NCBI RefSeq assembly: GCF_000308615.1 | Contig: NZ_BAGB01000003.1 | Coordinates: 1-64,000 of the forward strand | DNA: 64,000 nt | Direction of reading: 5' to 3' | From: Nocardia jiangxiensis NBRC 101359 | Lineage (GTDB): Bacteria; Actinomycetota; Actinomycetes; Mycobacteriales; Mycobacteriaceae | In this document: positions 56,470-64,000 of the stretch, one piece after another | Layout of the letters: each line of letters starts with the position of its first letter | Position numbering within the stretch: the first letter of the stretch is position 1 | Program-made: the position numbers and the translations under genes | Notes under the pieces: generated by a model | Told to the model about the DNA's origin: nothing | The model's input: only the letters and a program-made list of their open reading frames with translations | Database searches by the model: none

Positions 56470-57645
56470 ATGAGCAGCTTCGCGGACTTCCAGAACGAGA
56501 TCTATCTGGCCGGGTTGTCCGCTGTGGTGCCGGATCTGCCGATGTCCGCCGCGGGGTTGGAGCAGCGGGCGAAGGAGCAGCTGGACGCGGTGGCCTACGC
56601 GTATGTCGCGGGTAGTGCGTCGGCGGAGCGGACTGCCGCGGCGAACCTGGCCGCCTTCGATCGGCATCGGTTGCTGCCGCGGATGTGGCGCGGGACCAGC
56701 GGTCCGGGCGGGCGGGATCTGTCGGTGGAGGTGCTGGGCACCAAGCTCGCGGCCCCGGTGCTCACCGCGCCGATCGGTGTGCTGGAACTGCTGCGTGAGC
56801 AGGGCGAGAAGCTGGTCGCGGAGGTCACCGCGGAATTGGGTGTGGGCATGGTCCTGTCGACCGCGTCCTCCACGCCGATCGAGGAGGTCGGCGCGGCCGC
56901 GGGCGCGTGGTGGTACCAGCTGTACTGGCCGAACGATCTCGACCTGGCTCGTTCGCTGGTCGAGCGTGCCGCCGCGGCCGGTGCGCGGGCCATCGTCGTC
57001 ACCGCCGACACTCCCGGAATGGGTTGGCGGCCACGCGATCTCGAACTCGGCCATCTGCCCTTCCTGCAGGCCAAGGGCATCGCGAACTACCTGTCCGATC
57101 CAGTGTTCCGCGCCAAACTCGCCACCCCGCCGGAGGAGAGCGAGGAGGCGATGCGGATAGCCGTGCTGACCTGGGTGGGGTTGTTCGGCAATCACACCCT
57201 GCGTCCCGCGGACCTGCGGCGACTGCGCGAATGGACCGATCTGCCGATCGCCGTGAAGGGTGTGCTGCATCCCGCCGACGCCCGCGAACTGGTCGGCGCG
57301 GGTGCGGACGCGATCGTGGTGAGCAATCACGGTGGCCGTCAGGTGGACGGTTCGATCGCGGCGCTGGATGCCCTGCCGGAGGTCGTCGCGGCGATCGGCG
57401 ACCGCGCCGACGTGCTGTTCGATTCCGGCGTGCGCACCGGTTCGGACGTCATGATCGCCCTCGCGCTGGGAGCCAAGGCCGTGCTCTACGGACGTCCGTG
57501 GGCATACGGCCTCGGCCTGGCCGGTCGCGACGGCGTGCGTCACGCCCTGCGCCTGCTGCTGGCCGATTTCGATGCGTCGATGGGACTTTCGGGCTATGCC
57601 CGCCCCGGCGACCTGGATCGCACTGTGCTGCGGAGCGCTCGGTGA
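56470..57645 (+). CDS. FMN-dependent alpha-hydroxy acid oxidase, lactate 2-monooxygenase-like
   Basis: A 391-residue TIM-barrel flavoenzyme, close in length to M. smegmatis lactate 2-monooxygenase (394), which oxidises L-lactate to acetate, CO2 and water. Visible: PVLTAPIGVLELL, WWYQLYWPNDLDLA (FMN and substrate loop), SNHGGRQVDG with catalytic His287, and DSGVRTGSDV (FMN phosphate). A TAGGCT box lies 12 bases before the ATG. It is followed 28 bases later by a MarR gene, which may regulate it. Confidence 0.88.
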   Translation: MSSFADFQNEIYLAGLSAVVPDLPMSAAGLEQRAKEQLDAVAYAYVAGSASAERTAAANLAAFDRHRLLPRMWRGTSGPGGRDLSVEVLGTKLAAPVLTAPIGVLELLREQGEKLVAEVTAELGVGMVLSTASSTPIEEVGAAAGAWWYQLYWPNDLDLARSLVERAAAAGARAIVVTADTPGMGWRPRDLELGHLPFLQAKGIANYLSDPVFRAKLATPPEESEEAMRIAVLTWVGLFGNHTLRPADLRRLREWTDLPIAVKGVLHPADARELVGAGADAIVVSNHGGRQVDGSIAALDALPEVVAAIGDRADVLFDSGVRTGSDVMIALALGAKAVLYGRPWAYGLGLAGRDGVRHALRLLLADFDASMGLSGYARPGDLDRTVLRSAR

Positions 57646-57661
57646 GGTTCGGTTCGGCCAA

Positions 57662-57667
57662 TACACT
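57662..57667 (+). promoter_or_regulatory. Leaderless -10 box of the MarR gene
   Basis: TACACT ends six bases before ATG 57674; no ribosome-binding site is present. It indicates an own promoter despite the short gap from the oxidase gene. Confidence 0.55.
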
Positions 57668-57673
57668 GTTCGG

Positions 57674-58168
57674 ATGATCAAGGAACCGGTCGGTCGCACG
57701 GCGGTGGAGCCGAGGTGGCTCAGCTCGCCCGAGCAGCGGGCCTGGCGCGCCTACATGGACGGTCATCAGCGCCTGATGGCGGAACTGAATCGTCAACTCC
57801 AACGCGACAACGACCTGAGCGTCGCCGAGTACCGCATCCTGGTCCTGCTGTCCGAGGCCCCCGACCGTTCCCTGCGGATGAGTGACCTGGCAGACGGCGT
57901 CCTGTCCTCCAGAAGCCGTCTGACCCACCAGATCCGCCGCATGGAAACCGCCGGCCTGGTCCGCCGCACCTCCTGCGAGGAGGACGGCCGAGGCGTCCGC
58001 GCCCACCTCACCGACGAGGGCATGGAACGCCTCCGCGCAGCCTCCGCCGGCCACGTCAACGAAGTCCGCCGCGACTTCGTAGACCTACTGACCCCCACCC
58101 AACTCCGCGTGATCGCCGAAGTCTTCGAACTCGTCGACACCGAACTCTCCACGCGCCCAACGAAATAG
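57674..58168 (+). CDS. MarR-family regulator
   Basis: A 164-residue winged-helix regulator: N-terminal helix pair (LSSPEQRAWRAYMDGHQRL), recognition region (RMSDLADGVLSSRSRLTHQI) and wing with EEDGRGVRAHLT. ATG 57674 is fixed by the -10 box six bases upstream. It may control the lactate monooxygenase gene or itself. It ends before a long hairpin. Confidence 0.9.
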   Translation: MIKEPVGRTAVEPRWLSSPEQRAWRAYMDGHQRLMAELNRQLQRDNDLSVAEYRILVLLSEAPDRSLRMSDLADGVLSSRSRLTHQIRRMETAGLVRRTSCEEDGRGVRAHLTDEGMERLRAASAGHVNEVRRDFVDLLTPTQLRVIAEVFELVDTELSTRPTK

Positions 58169-58178
58169 GGCACGAGCT

Positions 58179-58216
58179 GCCCGGCGGTCCGCGCCGTGAG
58201 CTGTGGACCGCCGGGC
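58179..58216. terminator. Bidirectional hairpin terminator
   Basis: GCCCGGCGGTCC (58179-58190) pairs perfectly with GGACCGCCGGGC (58205-58216), loop of 14 bases, between the convergent MarR and hydrolase genes. Confidence 0.8.
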
Positions 58217-58228
58217 GCGGGGTCGTGA

Positions 58229-59149
58229 TCAGTTGGTGCCCAAGGCATTTCGCAGGGTGGTGACCGCCTGGGTGATGGCGGCTTCGGCGGCGTGGGTGCC
58301 GCGCAGGGCATTGAGCATGACGAAGTCGTGGATGATGCCCTGGTAGCGGATGGCGGTGACCGGGACTCCGGCCTGGCGGAGTTTGTTGGCGTAGGCCTCG
58401 CCCTCGTCGCGCAGGACGTCGGCCTCGCCGGTGATGACCAGCGCCGGGGGGAGTCCGGCGAGTTGGTCGAGGGTGGCGCGCAGCGGTGAGGCGGTGATCC
58501 GGTCGCGTTCGGTTTCGTCGGTGGTGTACTGATCCCAGAACCACTTCATGCCCTCGCGGGCGAGGAAGTAGCCCTCGGCGAACTGGTGGTAGGAACCGGT
58601 GTCGAAGCTGGCATCGGTGACCGGGTAGAACAGCACCTGTGCGACCAGCGGAACATCGCCGCGCTCCTTGGCCATCAGGGTCAGCGCCGCGGCCATGTTG
58701 CCGCCGACGCTGTCACCGGCCACGGCGATCCGGCCGGAATCCAGATTCTTCCCAGCGCCCTCGGCGACGACCCACTGCGCGACGGCGTAGTTCTGCTCGA
58801 TGGCGACGGGGTAGCGGACATCGGGCGAGCGGTCGTACTCGGGGAAGACCACGGCCGCGCGCGCACCGACCGCGAGCTCCCGGACCAGGCGGTCGTGGGT
58901 GTGGGCGTCACCGAAAACCCAACCCGCCCCGTGGATGTAGAAGATGACCGGCAGGGTGCCCTCGACACCGGCGGGCCGCACGATCCGAGCCTTGACCGAC
59001 CCGGTCGGCCCACCCGATACGGTGACCCACTCCTCGTCGACCGCGGGCTTGGCGATCTCCCCGGCCTGAACCTCGTCGACGGTCTTGCGGCCTTCCTCGA
59101 CGGGCAGCTGAAAAAGGAACGGCGGCTTCGACGTGGCCTGGACGACCAA
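58229..59149 (-). CDS. Alpha/beta hydrolase, apparently 5'-truncated
   Basis: HSL-type esterase with an intact catalytic core: YIHGAGWVFGD (oxyanion hole), AGDSVGGNM (Ser), TGEADVLRDEGE (Asp) and IIHDFVM (His). Similarity to the family as I recall it begins abruptly at the codons for ATSKPPFLF (59137 downward). Upstream, the frame runs into the antisense of an OhrR gene without a family-like N-terminus. The best remaining start is a TTG at 59149, giving 306 residues with about 10-20 native residues missing. The core could still fold, but the native promoter is gone. See the pseudogene at 59138-59554. Confidence 0.7.
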   Translation of the reverse strand: MVVQATSKPPFLFQLPVEEGRKTVDEVQAGEIAKPAVDEEWVTVSGGPTGSVKARIVRPAGVEGTLPVIFYIHGAGWVFGDAHTHDRLVRELAVGARAAVVFPEYDRSPDVRYPVAIEQNYAVAQWVVAEGAGKNLDSGRIAVAGDSVGGNMAAALTLMAKERGDVPLVAQVLFYPVTDASFDTGSYHQFAEGYFLAREGMKWFWDQYTTDETERDRITASPLRATLDQLAGLPPALVITGEADVLRDEGEAYANKLRQAGVPVTAIRYQGIIHDFVMLNALRGTHAAEAAITQAVTTLRNALGTN

Positions 59150-59554
59150 CTCTGCTTCGCCCTCTACGCGGCCTCCCGCGCGGTCACCCAGCGATACCGT
59201 CCCCTGCTCGAGAACCTCGGCCTGACCTACCCGCAATACCTGGTCCTGCTGGTCCTCTGGGAACATGACACCGTCCCCGTCAAGGACATCGGCGCAGCCC
59301 TCCAACTCGACTACGGCACCCTGACCCCACTGGTGAAACGTTTGGAGACAGCAGGTTTCGTCCGCCGTGAACGCGACCCCGACGACGAACGCACCGTCCG
59401 CGTCAGCCTCACCGACCGCGGAGTCGACCTGCGCGAACGAGCCCGCGAAGTCCCCGCCGCCATGGGCGCGGCAATGGCGTTGCCGGAGAACGACTTCGCC
59501 GAAGCCAAACGAATCCTCCGCCAGCTGACCGTCAACGTCTCCGGGCAGCCCTGA
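59138..59554 (+). pseudogene. OhrR/MarR-type peroxide-sensing regulator, 5' end missing
   Basis: The encoded sequence begins at LDDQLCFALYAASRAV, the first helix of OhrR-type regulators with the reactive cysteine, and continues through the winged helix (VPVKDIGAALQLDYGTLTPLVKRL, DPDDERTVRVSLT) to a normal C-terminus. No ATG, GTG or TTG is in frame within the preceding 130 bases; the frame continues upstream through the antisense of the hydrolase. The start codon, promoter and first residues are therefore absent. The family match ends exactly where the hydrolase match begins (59137/59138). Confidence 0.65.
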
Positions 59555-59673
59555 TCCGAGCCGCAGGGAAGCTGCGCCCGATACCGCGAAACTCCTGCGG
59601 TACAAGGGCTCTCGGTCCCCGAAGTTTTCTGCCGACCGACCCTTACCTGTCGTGCGGATTCGCGGGCTCTGCT

Positions 59674-60111
59674 TTACAACGCCTGGTACGCCGCAAGCAC
59701 CTGCCGGACGGTATCCGTCACGGGCGGTTCCTCGGTGAGCGCCGTCCAGGTGTAGGCGTCGTGCTCCTGCAACTGCACAGGATCAGCGCTGGCGACGTCG
59801 ACCGCGAAGTTGAACTGGCGCGACTTCTTTCCGCTGCCCGACTGGTAGTCGAAGCTGCCGAGATATTCGCTCACGGCCGTGACGTCGAGACCAGCTTCTT
59901 CCTTGACTTCGCGGACCAGGGCTTGATCGAGGGTTTCGCCGAGTTCGACCTTGCCGCTCGGCAGTTCCCAGATGCCGCCCATGAAATCGTCTTCGGGACG
60001 TTGCAGCAGGAGCACTCTGCCGTCGTGCTGAACAACGGCACCGACCACGAACTGCTGGATGCCGTCGCCGCTCGCTTCTGTGGTGAGTCGTTCGATCAGG
60101 TGGGGTTCCAT
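59674..60111 (-). CDS. NUDIX hydrolase
   Basis: A 145-residue NUDIX protein. The NUDIX box GKVELGETLDQALVREVKEE is complete, with the catalytic glutamates. It is expected to hydrolyse a nucleoside diphosphate derivative; the substrate cannot be predicted. ATG 60111 is chosen because GAAAGG lies nine bases upstream; ATG 60120 touches that site and longer frames have no similarity. No gene is seen in the gap 60112-60445. Confidence 0.85.
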   Translation of the reverse strand: MEPHLIERLTTEASGDGIQQFVVGAVVQHDGRVLLLQRPEDDFMGGIWELPSGKVELGETLDQALVREVKEEAGLDVTAVSEYLGSFDYQSGSGKKSRQFNFAVDVASADPVQLQEHDAYTWTALTEEPPVTDTVRQVLAAYQAL

Positions 60112-60445
60112 GAAATTCATCCTTTCAGGTCGTCGACGGGCCGGATCGCTTTGCGGATGGCGCTCGTGTAGCGCATGACGATCGAAAAATCTTCGAGGAA
60201 CGCATAAAGCAGGTATCACGCTCGGAAATCTTCGGTTATTTGCCCGTTTTCGGTGAGAATTCGTCTTTCCGGTAGCCCGGTCTCGGGCGCAGGACTCGAG
60301 TCGGCATTCGGTCGGAGGATGCATGAGCGATCTCGCGATGACAAGGGCCTGAATGCTCTATTCCTCACCCGATCCTCACGGCAAGCTCGTTGACTCGGTG
60401 AAGATCACGGTTCGGCATGCGAGAGATCCTGCTATCGAGGGGACT

Positions 60446-60949
60446 TTGTGGAGGATATTCGCCACCAATTCAATTTTGGTACCTGACGCAGGAAGCAGCC
60501 GAAACCGCCCGAAAATACTGCGGTCAGCCGTGCTGACGGCCGGTATCGTCGGTGCGACCACAGGGTGTGCAGCAAGCTCCGATAAGGCTGTGCCACAGAA
60601 TATTTCGGCAAGCAGCGCGGCGGTCGCGATATCGGCTTCCGTAACACCGACTCTCGTGCTCACTTCCATCGCAGCGACGCCGACGAGCACGTCATCCGCC
60701 GGTGCCATTGCCGCCACGCGACTGATGCCCCACGTCGTATGCATGAATCTGCAGGACGCACAGTATGCGATTCATGCTGTCGGAGTCTTCTTCTCCCGCT
60801 CGCGGGATGCCACCGGCGCCGGTCGACGGCAGATCATCGACCGCAACTGGATCGTCGTCGCCCAGTCGCCAGTGCCGGGAACCCCGATCTCCGAGGGAGA
60901 CGCGGTTCTTTCGGTCGTGAAGAACGGCGAACCGAACTCGTGTGGCTGA
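60446..60949 (+). CDS. PASTA-domain lipoprotein
   Basis: A probable exported protein of about 167 residues. A hydrophobic stretch (LRSAVLTAGIVGATTG) ends in a cysteine, giving a weak lipobox, followed by a Ser/Thr/Ala-rich spacer and a C-terminal PASTA-like domain (VCMNLQDAQYAI, WIVVAQSPVPGTPISEGDAV). PASTA domains bind peptidoglycan or muropeptides. The start is uncertain: TTG 60446 just after GAGGGGAC is used here; ATG 60353 and TTG 60476 are alternatives. It stands alone beside a tRNA gene. Confidence 0.65.
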   Translation: MWRIFATNSILVPDAGSSRNRPKILRSAVLTAGIVGATTGCAASSDKAVPQNISASSAAVAISASVTPTLVLTSIAATPTSTSSAGAIAATRLMPHVVCMNLQDAQYAIHAVGVFFSRSRDATGAGRRQIIDRNWIVVAQSPVPGTPISEGDAVLSVVKNGEPNSCG

Positions 60950-60963
60950 GCCGACAAGATGTG

Positions 60964-61048
60964 CGGTGGGTGTGGGATTTGAACCCACGGTGGCGTGAAC
61001 CACGACGGTTTTCAAGACCGTTCCCTTAGGCCGCTCGGGCAACCCACC
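60964..61048 (-). tRNA. tRNA-Ser (anticodon UGA)
   Basis: On the minus strand the acceptor GGTGGGT (from 61048) pairs with ACCCACC, discriminator G at 60964. The anticodon stem ACGGT/ACCGT encloses CTTGAAA, giving anticodon TGA. The long variable arm (GTGGTTCACGCCAC region) is class II, as expected for serine, and GTGGGTTCAAATCCCAC is the T arm. CCA is not fully encoded. Confidence 0.95.
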
Positions 61049-61175
61049 TCGCCTCGCGTGGGAGCGGGGCCGTTTCAGGGTAGCGGCGGGAGGGGTGGGT
61101 TGCCGAATCGGCGGTTCGGGGGGCGGAGGAGAGGGCGTGTCGCCTCACAGGAATGATTCAGGGGATTCTGGCAGG

Positions 61176-62240
61176 ATGTCGGCCATGAGACGCCGTTGGA
61201 CCCGGCGTCGGTTAGCCGGCGCTCTCGCGTGCGCCGCACTGTTGATCGGTGCGGCGGCGGGGGAGGTGCCGACCGCATTCGCCGGTCCACCGGTGAACAG
61301 CGGATCCTCGGACGGTCCCGAACCACAGGCGCCGGTGGACAATCCGCGCCCGGTCGCCGCGTCGATCGACCACATCCAGAAGATCACCGATCGCCGGCTG
61401 AAGGTATTCGTGCGCTCGCCCGCGATGGGACGCACACTGCCGGTGGAGATCCTGCTGCCGAAGAACCGCAGCGCTGCGCGCCCGACCCTGTACATGCTCG
61501 ACGGGCGCAGTGCGAGCAACGAGGTGAACAACTGGACAAAGTACGGCGAGGCGGTGCAGTTCTTCGCGGACAAGGACGTAAACGTCGTGCTCACGCTCGG
61601 CGGCCCGGCCAGTTACTACACCGACTGGCACCACCCGGACCCGGTGTTGGGCAACAACAAATGGGAGACCTTCCTCACCCGTGAGCTACCCCCGCTGATC
61701 GACGCGAAGTTCAACGGCAACGGCCGCAAGGCCCTCGAAGGTGTGTCGATGGGCGCCGAGGCCGCGATGATGCTGGCGATGCGGCATCCGGGCGACTATC
61801 TCGCGGTCGCCGCGCACAGCGGTTGCTACGCGATGGGTTCGGACGTCGGCCAGGCGCAGGCCCGCGCGATCGTCAGCACCTACAACGGGAATCCGGACAA
61901 CATGTTCGGCGGCCAGGACAATCCTGCCTGGCTCGCGCACGACGTGATGACGCACGCCGGCGAGTTGCGCGGCACGGCCCTGTTCCTGTCCGCAGGGAGC
62001 GGTATGCCCGGCCCCTTCGACGGTCCGAGCAACCCGGATTCGCGCACCTCGGTCATCTTCGGCGGCCCGCTCGAGGCCGGCGCCTACGCCTGCACGATGG
62101 CGCTGGCCGACCGGCTCGAGCGCATGCAGATCCCCGCGACGGTGGATCTGCGCAAGGTAGGCACGCACTCCTGGCCGTACTGGGCTGCCGAGTTGCCCCG
62201 GGCCTGGCCGACGTTGGCCGGTGCGCTCGGCATTCGCTGA
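61176..62240 (+). CDS. Mycolyltransferase, antigen 85 family
   Basis: Secreted enzyme of 354 residues expected to transfer mycolates onto trehalose or arabinogalactan. Signal peptide with RRRWTRRRLAG and a hydrophobic core ending near TAFAGP. Catalytic-domain motifs: TLYMLDGRSA, WETFLTRELPPLI, EGVSMGAEAA with nucleophile Ser191, and GTHSWPYW with His331. It lacks the LGFP repeats of the paralogue at the window start. ATG 61176 or 61185 are both possible; AGGA precedes the second. A tRNA gene lies upstream on the other strand. Confidence 0.93.
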   Translation: MSAMRRRWTRRRLAGALACAALLIGAAAGEVPTAFAGPPVNSGSSDGPEPQAPVDNPRPVAASIDHIQKITDRRLKVFVRSPAMGRTLPVEILLPKNRSAARPTLYMLDGRSASNEVNNWTKYGEAVQFFADKDVNVVLTLGGPASYYTDWHHPDPVLGNNKWETFLTRELPPLIDAKFNGNGRKALEGVSMGAEAAMMLAMRHPGDYLAVAAHSGCYAMGSDVGQAQARAIVSTYNGNPDNMFGGQDNPAWLAHDVMTHAGELRGTALFLSAGSGMPGPFDGPSNPDSRTSVIFGGPLEAGAYACTMALADRLERMQIPATVDLRKVGTHSWPYWAAELPRAWPTLAGALGIR

Positions 62241-62371
62241 GGCACGAGACCTGCGCCTGATGAGGTTCTCCGGCTGAACCGCTCGACGTCGATCTCCCCG
62301 AGCGGCCCGACAGTTCGATCCGCCGCCGCATGCAGCCGGATCATGCCGGGCTCGGTCGGGCCGAATCCCGA

Positions 62372-63451
62372 TCAGCTCAGGAAGCGTCCGGTGATCTCCG
62401 GATCCGTCGCGAACGCGAGGAACTTGTCGTTCTCGTGCGGATCACCCGCGGTCACCCGCACACCGTCGGTGCCGTAAGGCCGCACCAGCACCCCGGCCTC
62501 CGCGCTCGCCTCACCGAATTCCGCACTGCGCGAACCCAGTGCGAGCCAGACGAAGTTGGCTTCGCTCGGGACGATCGGATATCCGGCCTCCACCAGCGCC
62601 GCACGCATCCGATCGCGTTCTGCGACAGTGCGGTCGGTGCGATCGAGCAGTTCGTCGCCCGCCTCGAGGCAGGCCATCGCCGCCGCCTGGGCGAGACGGT
62701 TCACGCTGAACGGGATGTGCACTTTGAGCAGCGCGGTGATCACCTCGGGATGGCCGACCGCGTAGCCGACGCGTAGCCCGGCCAGGCCGTAGGCCTTCGA
62801 GAACGTCCTCAGCACAAGCACATTCGGGCGGTCACGGCCGATCTCCACGCCGTTCGGGTGGTCCTGCGCGGGCAGCCGCAGATATTCGTAGTAGGCCTCG
62901 TCCAGAACCACCAGGATGCGCTCGGGCACCTTGTCGAGGAACCGGATCAGCTCGTCGCGGCCGACCGCGGTACCGGTCGGATTGTTCGGATTGCAGACGA
63001 AGATCAGTCGCGTGCGATCGGTGATCGCCGCGGCCATCGCGTCGAGATCGTGGCCCAGGCCCTCGGTCAGCGGGACCTGCACGGACGTCGCATTGCCCAC
63101 CTGCGTGACGATCGGATACGCCTCGAACGACCGCCACGCGAACAGCACCTCGTCGGTCGGCGAATCGCAGGTGATCTGCACCAGCTCCTGGCACAGCGCG
63201 ACACTGCCGCACCCCACCGCGATCCGCTCGACCTCGACGCCGTGGAACTTCGCGATGGCCGCCCGGAGTTCGCCGGACTGGTTGTCCGGGTACCGGTTGG
63301 CCAGTTCGGCGGCTTCGGCGATGGCCTTGGCGACTGTCGGCAACGGTCCGAGAGTGGTCTCGTTGCTGGCCAGTTTCACCGCGCCGGGATGGCTGCGGCC
63401 GGGGGAGTAGGCCGGGATGGACTCGAGGTCCGGACGAATACGAGCGCTCAC
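62372..63451 (-). CDS. Histidinol-phosphate/aromatic aminotransferase (HisC2/Pat, Rv3772 type)
   Basis: A 359-residue fold-type I PLP aminotransferase. PLP lysine Lys219 in TFSKAYGLAGLRVGY, Asp184 in VLDEAYYEY, and the CNPNNPTG motif are all present. Mycobacterial Rv3772 is annotated as HisC2 or aromatic/phenylalanine aminotransferase. It is outside a his operon here, so an aromatic amino acid role is likely. It is convergent with the mycolyltransferase gene, with no obvious hairpin in the 131-base gap. Confidence 0.93.
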   Translation of the reverse strand: MSARIRPDLESIPAYSPGRSHPGAVKLASNETTLGPLPTVAKAIAEAAELANRYPDNQSGELRAAIAKFHGVEVERIAVGCGSVALCQELVQITCDSPTDEVLFAWRSFEAYPIVTQVGNATSVQVPLTEGLGHDLDAMAAAITDRTRLIFVCNPNNPTGTAVGRDELIRFLDKVPERILVVLDEAYYEYLRLPAQDHPNGVEIGRDRPNVLVLRTFSKAYGLAGLRVGYAVGHPEVITALLKVHIPFSVNRLAQAAAMACLEAGDELLDRTDRTVAERDRMRAALVEAGYPIVPSEANFVWLALGSRSAEFGEASAEAGVLVRPYGTDGVRVTAGDPHENDKFLAFATDPEITGRFLS

Positions 63452-63561
63452 CCCTCCACATTAGACGTGCGGTGCGACTGCGATTACCGGGTGGATGCCG
63501 CGGGTAATTTCGCGCCCGAATATCGGGCATACGAGTTGTCCGGAACGTTACCCAACCGAAC

Positions 63562-63567
63562 TATTCT
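63562..63567 (+). promoter_or_regulatory. Leaderless -10 box of the last gene
   Basis: TATTCT ends seven bases before ATG 63575; no ribosome-binding site is present. Confidence 0.55.
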
Positions 63568-63574
63568 GTTTTTC

Positions 63575-64000
63575 ATGCCGGGCAGCTATCACGACAACGC
63601 GCCCCTGCGCGCCGGCGACCCCGCTCAGGCGCAGGACGGACAGGCCACGACAATCGCGCGAGTACCTATTCGGGTGATCGAACCGGACCGGCGTGCGCGC
63701 GGCGGAATCGTCCTGCTGCACGAATCGCGCGAATTCGCCGAAGCATTGCTGGAGCTGATGACGGCGCTCTCGGCCGAGGGCTGGATCGTGGTGGCGCCCA
63801 ACCTGTTCCATCGCGGAGCCGCCGACGACCAGATCTTCGGCGAGGAGTTGTTCGCCGATTTCGACGCGTGTTTCGACTGGCTCGTCGGACGCGGAGTCTT
63901 CCCGGACCTGACCGGAGTTCTCGGCTTCGACAGCGCCGGAACCGCCGCATTCCTGGTCGCCACGAATCGCCAGATCGGTGCGGCGGTCAGCGTCGCCGCC
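63575..64000 (+). CDS. Dienelactone hydrolase-like protein, 3' partial
   Basis: The first 142 residues of a protein that continues past the window end. The pattern RGGIVLLHESREF, then LSAEGWIVVAPNLFHRG and the nucleophile-elbow strand GVLGFDSAGTAAF, follows the dienelactone hydrolase family. At the elbow, where the family has GFCxGG or GFSxGG, the sequence reads GFDSAG, so the usual nucleophile position is Asp; Ser is one residue later. Activity is therefore uncertain. It is divergent from the aminotransferase gene. Confidence 0.75.
   Translation, partial: MPGSYHDNAPLRAGDPAQAQDGQATTIARVPIRVIEPDRRARGGIVLLHESREFAEALLELMTALSAEGWIVVAPNLFHRGAADDQIFGEELFADFDACFDWLVGRGVFPDLTGVLGFDSAGTAAFLVATNRQIGAAVSVAA

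Overview
The window looks like a chromosomal segment of a mycolic-acid actinomycete, most probably Nocardia. The evidence is the high GC content with frequent GTG starts, a complete mycolate condensation set, an arabinogalactan assembly set, a bacterial proteasome activator ending in GQYL, and a mycolyltransferase carrying LGFP repeats. Gene order follows the Mycobacterium tuberculosis Rv3772-Rv3808c neighbourhood, but with rearrangements, insertions and only two Emb genes. All family calls come from reading motifs by eye; no database search was run.

Region by region. 1-13.4 kb: mycolate cluster on the plus strand (Ag85-type mycolyltransferase with LGFP repeats, DUF732 lipoprotein, Culp6-like cutinase, FadD32, Pks13, AccD4), joined by GTGA overlaps. 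13.4-16 kb: an unusual glycosyltransferase/methyltransferase fusion and a small DUF5988-like gene. 16-30 kb: arabinan cluster on the minus strand (DprE1, DprE2, AftA, an extra GT-C-like membrane protein, two Emb arabinosyltransferases), with a divergent GtrA gene. 30-41 kb: accessory and housekeeping genes (molybdopterin oxidoreductase, XRE/DUF5753 regulator, MarR/MFS efflux pair, lipase, exported glycine-zipper protein) interleaved with rmlC, rmlA and rmlB. 41-47 kb: a GT2/DUF2142/GtrA glycosylation module and GlfT2. 47-49 kb: SDR plus TetR with a candidate operator. 49-53.6 kb: galactan export operon (Bpa, Wzm, Wzt, GlfT1 and a Pro/Gln-rich membrane protein). 54-64 kb: a class V aminotransferase-like protein lacking the PLP lysine, a quinone oxidoreductase, a lactate monooxygenase, MarR regulators, a truncated hydrolase/OhrR pair, NUDIX, a PASTA lipoprotein, tRNA-Ser(UGA), a second mycolyltransferase, a HisC/Pat aminotransferase and a partial dienelactone-hydrolase-like gene cut by the window end.

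How it works together. RmlA/B/C feed the rhamnose linker. GlfT1 and GlfT2 build galactan on a lipid carrier and Wzm/Wzt would export it. DprE1/2 make decaprenyl-phospho-arabinose, which AftA and the Emb proteins use outside the membrane. FadD32, AccD4 and Pks13 make mycolic acid, which the Ag85-type enzymes attach. The main surprises are the triple-domain fusion in the mycolate locus, an inverted copy of a palindromic repeat about 51 kb away, DnaA-box pairs in the arabinan and galactan loci, a clean head-to-head junction that removes the start regions of a hydrolase and an OhrR gene, and a recurrent leaderless promoter layout (TANNNT 6-8 bases before the start codon).
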